DNA from: Chlamydiia bacterium
Lineage (GTDB): Bacteria; Chlamydiota; Chlamydiia; Chlamydiales; FEN-1388
Assembly (NCBI GenBank): GCA_003170575.1
Contig: PMZB01000311.1
Coordinates: 1 to 6,656, forward strand
DNA length: 6,656 bases
Direction: 5' to 3'
The translations under genes and the position numbers were made by a program. The notes beneath the pieces were generated by a model. It saw nothing but the letters and a program-made list of their open reading frames with translations, was not told the origin of the DNA and searched no databases. How positions within the stretch are numbered: position 1 is the stretch's first letter; each line of letters begins with the position of its first letter. This document shows positions 1 through 6,656 of the stretch, one piece after another.

Positions 1-2991
1 AACTTCTTGTGTCTTCCAGTCTACAATATAGATTTTTGAATCATAGAGAATCATAAGATCTATTGTTCCGCAGATATATCCGCTATCATCTCTAAAAAGA
101 AATGGCACTTCACACCTTATTTTATCTCGAGGAATCTCATGCAAAGGGGGAAGTGTTGGCAGCTGTACTTGAAGTGCATGATGCAAAAGAGACGCAAGCT
201 CGTTATTTTCGCACTGCTCTTCTCCCACAGAATCTTGCAGAAGCAAGGCGATTGCCTCATGAAACTGCACGCCAAAAAGAGCCCCCCCTGAAGATGTGGA
301 GGCATGTGTCGTAAGAAGAGATTTTTCCTTTTGCGAAGAAAAAGAGCTCATTTTTCTCCACGCCCCTAAAAGGCGCTCTGTAGAGGATTCTTGAAGAACA
401 TCTTTCTTTTTCCTCTCATACACTTTCTCACAAGCTCCTTCTGCATCGGAAAGTGAAAACACTTGAGGATGCTGCTCTGTAAGGGTTTTGACAACTTGCT
501 CCTGTAACCCTTGTGTAATACTCTGATAAAGTACGTCTGCCCACATATCCAGCGAGCCATTTTTGCCAACAGATAAGCAACTTAAAAGCAGCTCAAGCGG
601 TGCGGCCTGTCCACGCGGCACACCTCTCCCCTCTTGCTCCAAAAATAAAGGTATGTAAGATCGTTTCTTGGCGCGAGTTAAAGCTACATAGATTTGCCGG
701 AGCTTTTCCGCATCAATTTCTTCTAAATCACCATCACTCTGGGGGGTGCGCGAGGCAGTGCCAAGTGCGTATACAACATCAAACTCCAACCCCTTGCTTC
801 TATGCATGGTAAGGATGGGCACCCCCTCATCCTCCGGATCAACTCTTCGAAGAAGAGCATCTCTATCCTCCGAAAAATACTCCTCAATGTGTTCAAGAGC
901 TTCTGAAAATGCGCCTATATCACGCGGAACGTTTCCTTCAACAAGAGAGAGCGCCTCCAAGATCTGCTCAAGATCCATTTGCTCTTCTTTTTTCTGTCGC
1001 GCAAAGTAGGAGTGTAAACACTCCTTTCCATTATACCTGCAAGCAAACAATGCTCTTTTTAACCCTCCAATTCCACAAGACATGAAAGCATCTCGTACCC
1101 TCTCCCATTCAACTACTGCCAAGGCAAATAAGGTTAAATTATTTTCCCTCGCCATTTGGCCGCATGCCTCCTCTTGGCCTTCCATAGAAAAAAGAAGAGA
1201 AAGCAGCCTTTTTTTATCCTTGGGCTGAAGAAGGAGTGCAAAAACTTTTTTTAACCAGTTGTAAGTTGGGGACTCAGTAACAAGATCAAGCCTCCAGCAG
1301 CATGTAGGAATATTTTTTGAGGCTAGAAATTCTTCCACACGCCTGGCTTGATACCGATCCTTTACCAAAATCGCTTGCTCTTTGAATGGGATCCCCTCTT
1401 GCTCAAGGGCAATTAGCTCATCATGCATCCACATGAAAAACTTCTTCTCCACACTCTCGTGAGGCCAATTTCGTTTTCTTCCAAGATTGTCTTTTGCCGT
1501 AACAAAATGGACGGCACTGCGTGCATTCGATGTTAAAGGCTCAATACGGGCCGCAGAGGTGCTTTTAAGAAGAGGAAGCGACCTCGATTCTTTAGGAAGA
1601 AAGAAAATAAATGGGTGTTCAGGGCCGGCAAACAAGGTATTGAGGGCCTCAACCATAGGACTCGAAGCTCTGTGGTTTATAGACAATGAGCGCACTGACT
1701 CGCTCAAAAGGTCCCTTGCTCGCATGTAGGTATACACATCAGCTTTTCTGAAGGCATAAATAGCTTGTTTGGGATCCCCCACAAACAGGATGCTGCCTTT
1801 CCATGAGTCATTTAAAAATAGGTGAGAGAAGAGAGCAAGCTGCGTTGTATCTGTATCTTGAAATTCATCAACAATCACCCAAGAAAAAGAACTCCGTGCG
1901 CACCTGCAAAATGGTTCAGTTTTTGCAAGCTCTAAAGCTCGCCGCAGAAGTATCTCAAAGGTTTTTTTCCTATGCGTTGAAGTATATGCAAAAAACGCTT
2001 TGGCCGCCCCTACAGCTATACGCTTGCGAATAGCTTCTGGATCTATGAGCGCATGAATATGGGGCCACACCTGTTCCAAAAGAGTCCGGAAAAAGCGATA
2101 CTCTGTTTCCTCAAGCGGCGTAAAGGTTCGCAAAGGCACTTCAAATAACGCTGCAAGGTTAATTCGCAATTTAAAAAATGGCTCTAGCGTTTTTTCTGAT
2201 ACCTTTTCAAGAAGGGCCTGTATGGCATTAAACAGGTCGTTTTTTTGTTTATGAAGCTCTCCTTCCTTTGTGCAGTTTCCTCGAAATTGTTTGGCGTATA
2301 GTTTAAGAATGGACGCAGCACAAGATATGGCCGAGGGAAACTCATTTTTGCACACGTCAAGCGTCGATTTTAGCAATTGGATCTCTTCCTCACGAGAAAG
2401 GGTATTCTCAATAGAAGGATCATCCATGAGCGCGAGAGTGCGGTCCAGAAAGTAGTTGTGATCATAGAAATCATTCTTTCCAAGGATGTTCCATTCATCA
2501 ACTGAGATATGGCTGGTTTCTTGTAAGAACTCCTCCAGCCAGGCTTTTTGACTATTCTCCCATGTGCCTTCATCTTCTCCCGACTGCTCCGACCAAATAG
2601 TCAAAAGCCGTTCACAAAATCCGTGAATGGTAGTTATACACGCGTTACCCAGCCCGTCAAGAAAGGTGGATAAGGCTCTTGCTGCTTGTTGCTTATTTGG
2701 GTAGAGAAAAAAATACTCAGGAACTTCCCCTTCGCAACCATCACCCTGATAGTATTCAAGAGCCCTTTTCAATGCTTTTTTCACCCTTAAACGCAGCTCT
2801 CTTGCTACAGCCTTGGTAAAGGTAATGATAGCAAATTTTTTCGGATCAATTTCATTTTGGTTTAAAGACCCCTCTAGCACTGCCCGCACCACATAGTGCT
2901 CAATTACAAATGTCTTCCCAGTGCCAGCAGAGGCTTCAATAAAGAGTTTGGGAGAAATGACCTCATCTTTTGCAGTACAGTTAAAGCTCAT
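1..2991 (-). CDS. recB: RecB, helicase-nuclease subunit of exodeoxyribonuclease V (3' end cut by window edge)
   Basis: This is the RecBCD subunit that moves 3'-5' along DNA, carries the only nuclease site and loads RecA at double-strand breaks. The frame is open for 997 codons, from ATG at 2991 to the window edge, with no internal stop. Visible helicase motifs are: Walker A EASAGTGKT (19-27), motif Ia AIITFTKAVARE, Ib TIHGFCERLL (His123), Walker B VIVDEFQDTD (Asp375, Glu376), motif III GDPKQAIYAF (from 405), motif IV INHRAS (Arg441), motif V TMHRSKGLEFD (His730), and motif VI IYVALTRAKKR (Arg773). The RecB-family nuclease follows: FGVQFHEA (His911), GTIDLM (Asp978) and VDWKT (Asp991, Lys993). 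The spacing from Asp978 to Asp991 to Lys993 equals that of E. coli Asp1067, Asp1080 and Lys1082 as I remember them. The last part of the nuclease domain, probably several tens to about 100 residues, lies outside. Its ATG overlaps the recC stop as ATGA, so translation is probably coupled. An AddA-type protein is less likely, given RecC next door. Confidence 0.96.
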   Translation of the reverse strand, partial: MSFNCTAKDEVISPKLFIEASAGTGKTFVIEHYVVRAVLEGSLNQNEIDPKKFAIITFTKAVARELRLRVKKALKRALEYYQGDGCEGEVPEYFFLYPNKQQAARALSTFLDGLGNACITTIHGFCERLLTIWSEQSGEDEGTWENSQKAWLEEFLQETSHISVDEWNILGKNDFYDHNYFLDRTLALMDDPSIENTLSREEEIQLLKSTLDVCKNEFPSAISCAASILKLYAKQFRGNCTKEGELHKQKNDLFNAIQALLEKVSEKTLEPFFKLRINLAALFEVPLRTFTPLEETEYRFFRTLLEQVWPHIHALIDPEAIRKRIAVGAAKAFFAYTSTHRKKTFEILLRRALELAKTEPFCRCARSSFSWVIVDEFQDTDTTQLALFSHLFLNDSWKGSILFVGDPKQAIYAFRKADVYTYMRARDLLSESVRSLSINHRASSPMVEALNTLFAGPEHPFIFFLPKESRSLPLLKSTSAARIEPLTSNARSAVHFVTAKDNLGRKRNWPHESVEKKFFMWMHDELIALEQEGIPFKEQAILVKDRYQARRVEEFLASKNIPTCCWRLDLVTESPTYNWLKKVFALLLQPKDKKRLLSLLFSMEGQEEACGQMARENNLTLFALAVVEWERVRDAFMSCGIGGLKRALFACRYNGKECLHSYFARQKKEEQMDLEQILEALSLVEGNVPRDIGAFSEALEHIEEYFSEDRDALLRRVDPEDEGVPILTMHRSKGLEFDVVYALGTASRTPQSDGDLEEIDAEKLRQIYVALTRAKKRSYIPLFLEQEGRGVPRGQAAPLELLLSCLSVGKNGSLDMWADVLYQSITQGLQEQVVKTLTEQHPQVFSLSDAEGACEKVYERKKKDVLQESSTERLLGAWRKMSSFSSQKEKSLLTTHASTSSGGALFGVQFHEAIALLLQDSVGEEQCENNELASLLHHALQVQLPTLPPLHEIPRDKIRCEVPFLFRDDSGYICGTIDLMILYDSKIYIVDWKTQEV

Positions 2992-5942
2992 GCTTCCTCA
3001 CGAAGTAATAGATCGCTAAAAAGCCGGCACGCCCACTCCTCCCACATGCTTTTATACTCGGCAATTTTCTCCAGAGGAATCTTCCCATTTTTTTCCATTT
3101 TTACCACAAGCTCTTCCACCGTTGGCTTCTTTAAAAGAAGCTTTACAATATCTTGTGAAAAAGGAAAAGGGTGCTTATAGCAAGCTTGTGAAAATTCAAC
3201 CCAGGAAGCAAACACTCTTTCAGGCTCTTTTACAGGAAGTTGGTAAATCTTTCTCTCTTTTACAGCAATAACAGCTTGTTCAAATAGCACATCCTCCTTT
3301 TTTGCAAGATATGCCCGGAAAATATATTCAGGCCACTTTTGGAAGAGCTCATAGGTCCAGGTGTCGGAAAAAAGAAGTTCCCCTTGGCGTGTAAGGCCTT
3401 TCCAGTTTCCCTGCACCTTGAATCCATTACATTCAAGGCAAGGCAAAAGAAGAGTCTCGCCTGAATACATTTTCTCTTTCACAGTAGGAACACACTCGAC
3501 ATTTATGCAAAAAAGCGTTTCTATCCCCATCTCTTTAAGCGCTTTATCCGCTTCCTGGTGAGCCTCTTTATATGTTTGGAGTGCAAGAGCGTGTTCTCTT
3601 TTAGAAAACGTTCTCTTTCCCAACATCGCTTCCTCAAGGTGCATTTTCACTTCATAATTTTTTATGAATATGGATGTCTCATCTTCCCATTCATCTATAG
3701 CGCCAAATTGCGCCGAAAAATAGCGTGAAAGAGGATTCTTCGCTGCCTTTTGAATTTCAGAAAAATCAACGCTTGCTGTAGCTTTCTTATCGCCATATAT
3801 CGGCTCTTCACATAGCTGAGAGTTAAAACTTGCCTTTTTCCTGTAAAGAGAATGCTTAAAGAAAAGTGTTTTCGAAGGCTTTTCTCCACCAATTAAAAGG
3901 TTTGTATCTAGATGGGCAACAAGATCTGCAACGATTGGGGAGTAAGGAACTTCCTCCCTAAGCTCAAATGCATATGACTGATATCCGATAAAAAGGCGCT
4001 TCGCAGAGAGAATGGCCTCTATAAATGCATACTGCTCAAAAAGCTTTGATGAGGGATAAAGCCTAGGAGGAAGCTTTTCAAGATACTCTAGAGGATTTTC
4101 TTCTTCATGCGGGAGAGATCCTTCCTCAGCTCCTAAAATTGCAACAACCTCTGCAGGAAATGGCTGGAAAGAGCCCAGTTTTCCCACAATGATCGGCGCA
4201 TTTATCCCGCCTTGAGTAAGCAACCCTTTTTCCACTTCAGCAAAAAAGAGAGACTCCGCCTCTGAAAATGGCAGATGAGCCTCTTGAGCATAGCCGCTTA
4301 AACGAAGAAGCGCCTTTTCCACGCTATAAAAAGAGCCATCTTCTTGCATAAATGGCTCAAAAAGCCTTTTTAAAAGCTCATGCCATACCCTCATAGGCTG
4401 CAGCTCATCTTCATGAAGCGGAAGAGGCGAAGCCTCCTCTACACGTAAAAGCCAGGCATGAATCTTTGCAAAAAAAGAGAGGAATGGTTGTTTTATTAGC
4501 GACTCTTCCTGAAAGAGCATCTGCACTTCCTGGTTGTACATCTGCTCAAAGGTCTGAGGATGTTGTGTAGAAGGGATGCCGCGCTTTTCTAAGTATCGTC
4601 TTCGGGTAGATTCTCTCCAGCTTGAAAAGCCAGATCGTTCGAGAAATCCAATAAGCTCCTCTTTGTCTTCCAGCGCAAAGCCAAAGCTTTTGAGAAACTC
4701 TTCATGCCGTACCAATTTGAGTACATCCTTTTTCCCGCCTTGAGAAAAAAGAAAACCAAACACAAGGCGAAGCATGGAGGAAACACTTGAGTCTCCCCAG
4801 ATCTGATAAAGCTTTTCTTTTCCCCCAAATACCTCTTCAAAGGCTGCGCGATATTGTTGTAGATCTGTTGCCAGAACAAGAATTGAGGCGGGTTTTAAAG
4901 AAATGTTCCCAAAATAGCGCGAGAGAGCCTCTTTTAACGCCTCTACTTCACGCACAGGGGTATATGCAGCATGGATTTCTATGGAATCATCCTTTTTGAC
5001 TTCTTGCGGCTTCTCTCTTGTTCCCACAAGAAGCAAAAGATCTGCCTTCAGATAATCAAGAAGGGTGGGTTCTCCCTGTTTCTTTTCTACCCCGTCATTG
5101 GGCAGAAGATCGCAATAAGGACTTTCAGAAAAAAATAGTTCTGGAATGGAGTAGGACGCCTTTACAGGCAGGTCAAGGTCTTCAAGCAAGTTTAAAAATT
5201 CCCTGCCAATGCGCCCAGAGTTTGCAAGAAACTTTTGCCTGTCAAGAAGGTAAGGCATAAAAGCTTCTTCAAATGTCCTTGAGTTGCTTTTCTTCAAAAG
5301 CGAGCGTATTTCATTATCAGAGCATTGATCACCCCAGAAAAGCATGCTCGGTGAAAGCAAGTAAAGGCGTTTCACATTAAATGTGCGAAGAAGAATGGTT
5401 AATGCTCCAGCGTGGAGTGAGGAAAACCCAAAGAGAAAAGTCGGGGCTTGAAGGGCCTGTATCTTTGGTTTCTGAAGGATCTTGGAAAAAGCCTCTCCAA
5501 ATGATTCCAAGCCCTTTTTCTTAAACCATTCCGCCTCATCAAAGAATGCCACTTGCGCAAAGTGGATCAGATACTTTTTTGCAAAACTGAATATTCTTTC
5601 TTTTGAAAGAAATCCCTCTTCACCAAGCGCTTTAAAAAAGGCCTGTCCCCTCTCTTCTTTTTGAGATGTTTCCAAAAATGAGATAAGAAGGGGAAGAAGC
5701 GCTCCTCTCGAAGGAATCTTCCTAGAAAAAGCTTCGTCCAAAACCAGTATCTCGGCTGCAAGCGGATTTAACCCCCTTTCGCAAAGCGCCACCTTAAGCC
5801 ACATCTTCACCGAGGCAGAGGGGACAATACATCGAAACGCAAGCAACTCCTTCTTGTCAGCATGGCGGGAAACATCCTCCACCAGCTCCCCAAAAAGCCG
5901 CTCCAAATCATTGCTACACAGCGCAAAGGATGACACTCCCAA
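2988..5942 (-). CDS. recC: RecC, non-catalytic subunit of exodeoxyribonuclease V
   Basis: RecC holds RecB and RecD together, splits the duplex and, in E. coli, scans for Chi. The product is 984 residues, against about 1,120 in E. coli and about 1,000 in Chlamydia as I recall. Blocks matching RecC in order are: the N-terminal SNDLERLFGELVEDV (10-24); TFLFGFSSLHAGAL (168-181), followed by LYLLSPSMLFWGD (193-205); SIEIHAAYTPVREVEAL (320-336); SILVLATDLQQYRAAFEEVFG (353-373); the segment GGINAPIIVGKL to AILGAEEGSLP (578-611); and FSEIQKAAKNPLSRYF (727-742). There is no Walker A motif, as expected because its helicase folds are degenerate. The start is TTG at 5942. A stop lies in frame at 5969-5967 with no ATG or GTG between, and GAGGG sits seven bases upstream of the TTG. 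The N-terminus then lines up with E. coli to within a few residues. GTG at 5936 is possible but has worse spacing. It is followed directly by recB with a four-base overlap. Confidence 0.95.
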   Translation of the reverse strand: MGVSSFALCSNDLERLFGELVEDVSRHADKKELLAFRCIVPSASVKMWLKVALCERGLNPLAAEILVLDEAFSRKIPSRGALLPLLISFLETSQKEERGQAFFKALGEEGFLSKERIFSFAKKYLIHFAQVAFFDEAEWFKKKGLESFGEAFSKILQKPKIQALQAPTFLFGFSSLHAGALTILLRTFNVKRLYLLSPSMLFWGDQCSDNEIRSLLKKSNSRTFEEAFMPYLLDRQKFLANSGRIGREFLNLLEDLDLPVKASYSIPELFFSESPYCDLLPNDGVEKKQGEPTLLDYLKADLLLLVGTREKPQEVKKDDSIEIHAAYTPVREVEALKEALSRYFGNISLKPASILVLATDLQQYRAAFEEVFGGKEKLYQIWGDSSVSSMLRLVFGFLFSQGGKKDVLKLVRHEEFLKSFGFALEDKEELIGFLERSGFSSWRESTRRRYLEKRGIPSTQHPQTFEQMYNQEVQMLFQEESLIKQPFLSFFAKIHAWLLRVEEASPLPLHEDELQPMRVWHELLKRLFEPFMQEDGSFYSVEKALLRLSGYAQEAHLPFSEAESLFFAEVEKGLLTQGGINAPIIVGKLGSFQPFPAEVVAILGAEEGSLPHEEENPLEYLEKLPPRLYPSSKLFEQYAFIEAILSAKRLFIGYQSYAFELREEVPYSPIVADLVAHLDTNLLIGGEKPSKTLFFKHSLYRKKASFNSQLCEEPIYGDKKATASVDFSEIQKAAKNPLSRYFSAQFGAIDEWEDETSIFIKNYEVKMHLEEAMLGKRTFSKREHALALQTYKEAHQEADKALKEMGIETLFCINVECVPTVKEKMYSGETLLLPCLECNGFKVQGNWKGLTRQGELLFSDTWTYELFQKWPEYIFRAYLAKKEDVLFEQAVIAVKERKIYQLPVKEPERVFASWVEFSQACYKHPFPFSQDIVKLLLKKPTVEELVVKMEKNGKIPLEKIAEYKSMWEEWACRLFSDLLLREEA
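2996..2999 (-). promoter_or_regulatory. Ribosome binding site of recB inside the recC end
   Basis: GAGG within the last recC codons lies four bases upstream of the recB ATG at 2991, which is short spacing. With the ATGA stop-start overlap, it suggests that ribosomes finishing recC start recB. Confidence 0.5.
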
Positions 5943-6026
5943 AATAGAACCCTCTTTCTGAAGCCTTCATCAAAAAAGAGTTCATTATAGAGGAAGGGAC
6001 TCATTGATGCTACTAGCCACTGGCAA
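5943..6026 (-). promoter_or_regulatory. WH2 gene to recC intergenic region with a TATAAT box
   Basis: This 84-base gap is the only real intergenic space. On the minus strand it holds a perfect sigma-70-type -10 hexamer TATAAT (5989-5984). At a spacing of 17 to 18 bases the -35 region is poor (TAGCAT or GTAGCA). A start site a few bases downstream of the box would leave a leader of about 35 bases before the recC TTG. No convincing terminator separates the WH2 gene from recC, so read-through is also possible. Confidence 0.4.
5950..5954 (-). promoter_or_regulatory. Ribosome binding site of recC
   Basis: GAGGG lies seven bases upstream of the TTG codon at 5942. It decides the start, because an in-frame stop at 5969-5967 leaves TTG as the only conventional start codon with good spacing. 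Confidence 0.6.
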
Positions 6027-6656
6027 TCAATCCTCTCCCCATTCATTTTTATTCCCTTCAGTTTCTTCTTTTACCTCTTTGAATTTTTCCTGGGCTTTCC
6101 GAATCATTTCCTCTTTCGATTTCTGCGCCTTTGCTTGTGCCTCCTCGGCTGCTTTTTTTTGTTCGGCTTTTTGTCTCTCAGTATCAACTTTTTTTAGTGT
6201 AACCCCTTTTCTTATGCCCTCCAATAAGTCAGCTGATTGCTTAGAGGGGGCCGCCGGTCCACCTGAAGATGGAGGTGGCGGTGGTGTTTCAGACGCTGCA
6301 GCTTGTTTTGAAACCCCAGGACGAGGCGGTAGAGGTGAGGGTGTTGTGGCTGGCGATGATGGGACCTCTCTTTCTGTAACTGGTTTTTCCTCATCTTCTG
6401 GTGCCACTCCACTTCGTCTTCTTTCCAGAGTGCTTTTTAATGCGGCAACCAATCCACTCGCCGGCTTAGCCTCCTTAGATTGCTCCGTCGTTCCTTTTAA
6501 TTCTTTTCTAGCACGGATCTGCTCCAACAAAGCAGCTCTGTCTGGGGTTGAAGGTGGGGTTCCTGGTGCTGCCGCTTCTTCCTCTTTAGCCTTTGGGGTA
6601 GGTGGTGGTGCGGGCGTGGCTAACTTTTCAGATCGAACAGTTGGGGGTGGAGGGGG
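6027..6656 (-). CDS. Proline-rich WH2-domain protein resembling a WASP-type actin nucleation factor (5' end cut by window edge)
   Basis: The C-terminal 209 residues of an open frame are visible. The true start lies beyond the edge. TTG codons at 6530 and 6527 fall inside a WH2 motif, so neither is a credible start. Numbering from the edge, the layout is: PPPPP (1-5) and PPP (17-19); WH2 motif DRAALLEQIRARKEL (39-53); a WASP connector-like helix SGLVAALKSTLERRRSGV (67-84) running into EDEE; a Pro/Ser/Ala-rich linker (99-137) with a second PPPPP (125-129); WH2 motif SADLLEGIRKGVTLKKV (141-157); a Lys/Glu/Ala-rich predicted helix (160-200); and a C-terminal EWGED. WH2 motifs bind monomeric actin in eukaryotes. 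The combination points to an effector that promotes actin assembly in a host cell, possibly through Arp2/3. No membrane segment is visible. A secretion signal cannot be judged because the N-terminus is missing. Alternatives are a WIP-like or Tarp-like actin binder with no Arp2/3 role. The WH2 calls are firm, and the WASP-like reading is inference. Confidence 0.85.
   Translation of the reverse strand, partial: PPPPPTVRSEKLATPAPPPTPKAKEEEAAAPGTPPSTPDRAALLEQIRARKELKGTTEQSKEAKPASGLVAALKSTLERRRSGVAPEDEEKPVTEREVPSSPATTPSPLPPRPGVSKQAAASETPPPPPSSGGPAAPSKQSADLLEGIRKGVTLKKVDTERQKAEQKKAAEEAQAKAQKSKEEMIRKAQEKFKEVKEETEGNKNEWGED
6057..6179 (-). other. Charged Lys/Glu/Ala/Gln helix (encoded region)
   Basis: Residues 160-200 contain almost only Glu, Lys, Ala and Gln, with no proline or glycine. 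Opposite charges are often spaced i to i+4, as in stable single helices or coiled coils. Large hydrophobics appear only towards the end (Met184, Ile185, Phe192, Val195), so a long classical coiled coil is not obvious. The region links WH2 motif 2 to the Trp-containing C-terminus. Confidence 0.6.
6177..6236 (-). other. WH2 motif 2 (encoded domain)
   Basis: The encoded SADLLEGIRKGVTLKKVDTE is a full canonical WH2 motif: helix ADLLEGIRKG, then the LKKV element that lies along the actin cleft. Every consensus position I know for WASP, WIP and verprolin WH2 motifs is filled, including the glycine after the helix and both lysines. Confidence 0.9.
6246..6362 (-). other. Proline-rich linker with PPPPP and PxxP motifs (encoded region)
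   Basis: Residues 99-137 are dominated by Pro, Ser and Ala. They include SPLPPRPG and a run of five prolines, and RxxPxxP occurs at 96-102. Five-proline runs are typical profilin ligands and PxxP cores are typical SH3 ligands in eukaryotes. The proline codons are mixed (CCA, CCG, CCT), so this is not a simple expansion of one triplet. The encoded stretch is probably disordered. Confidence 0.6.
6387..6458 (-). other. WASP connector (C region)-like helix with acidic end
   Basis: Residues 67-90 begin SGLVAALKSTLERRRSGV and end in EDEE. They align without gaps to the C region of N-WASP, which I remember as SGIVGALMEVMQKRSKAI followed by SSDED. The shared pattern is Ser-Gly, aliphatic, Val, Ala-Leu, a hydrophobic residue, a basic pair containing an invariant Arg, an aliphatic residue, then Asp-Glu. 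In WASP this amphipathic helix contacts actin and Arp2/3 and packs on the GTPase-binding domain when autoinhibited. Convergence of a short amphipathic helix cannot be excluded. Confidence 0.55.
6483..6542 (-). other. WH2 motif 1 (encoded domain)
   Basis: The encoded DRAALLEQIRARKELKGTTE follows the WH2 pattern: an N-terminal amphipathic helix ALLxxIR, then a short linker and an LKxx element. N-WASP, as I remember it, has AALLDQIREGAQLKKV at the equivalent place. The helix half is nearly identical. The usual glycine after the helix is replaced by Arg-Lys, and LKKV/T is reduced to LKGT, so actin affinity may be lower than for motif 2. Confidence 0.8.

Noticed and set aside
102..5664. Plus-strand open frames of 60 to 94 codons across recB and recC
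   Set aside because: They lie opposite two clear conserved genes, match no family I recognise and lack convincing ribosome binding sites. They are shadows.
5914..5985. Short minus-strand frame from ATG at 5985 that overlaps the recC start, as a leader peptide
   Set aside because: It has only 23 codons and no ribosome binding site, and its ATG overlaps the TATAAT box. Nothing recognisable is encoded.
6003..6031. Hairpin (ATTGAT-GC paired with GC-ATCAAT, one bulge) over the WH2 gene stop codon, as a terminator
   Set aside because: No T run follows it. The nearest, six T on the minus strand at 5977-5972, is about 25 bases away, and the stem is AT-rich and weak.
5807..6046. Minus-strand 79-codon frame spanning the intergenic gap and the recC start
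   Set aside because: It overlaps the well-supported recC N-terminus in another frame and the end of the WH2 gene, and its product has no recognisable features.
6027..6530. Start of the WH2 protein at the TTG codon at 6530
   Set aside because: The frame is open upstream to the window edge, and the TTG is the leucine of the first WH2 helix, so starting there would break the motif.

Overview
All recognisable genes in this window lie on the minus strand. In transcription order, from high to low coordinates, they are: the C-terminal 209 residues of a proline-rich protein with actin-binding WH2 motifs (6656 to 6027, start outside the window); recC (5942 to 2988); and recB (2991 to 1, end outside the window). 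Coding density is very high. The only real intergenic gap is 84 bases, between the WH2 gene and recC. recC and recB overlap by four bases. I see no tRNA, rRNA, CRISPR array, insertion sequence or integrase.

The recC-recB pair encodes two subunits of the RecBCD helicase-nuclease, which processes double-strand breaks and loads RecA. RecB has every superfamily 1A helicase motif plus the catalytic residues of the C-terminal nuclease. RecC is full length but about 140 residues shorter than the E. coli protein. No recD is in the window. The genes fit an ordinary conserved repair operon.

The unusual part is the gene at the right edge. Its visible product reads like a rearranged tail of the eukaryotic nucleation-promoting factors WASP and N-WASP. 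In order it has polyproline, a WH2 motif, a segment matching the WASP connector (C) helix that runs into acidic residues, a second proline-rich linker, a second and more canonical WH2 motif, a charged Lys/Glu/Ala helix, and a terminal Glu-Trp-Gly-Glu-Asp. WH2 binds actin monomers, the C region contacts actin and Arp2/3, and the tryptophan-containing acidic tail contacts Arp2/3. The set suggests a bacterial effector that assembles host actin. Function is inferred from sequence only.

The window suggests an intracellular bacterium of amoebae or animal cells. A Chlamydia-related lineage (Parachlamydiales) is my best guess. The reasons are adjacent compact recC and recB as I remember from Chlamydia, a GC content a little over 40% by eye, and a WH2 protein typical of host-manipulating organisms. 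Rickettsiales are less likely, because they generally use AddAB-type rather than RecBCD enzymes. This placement is tentative.
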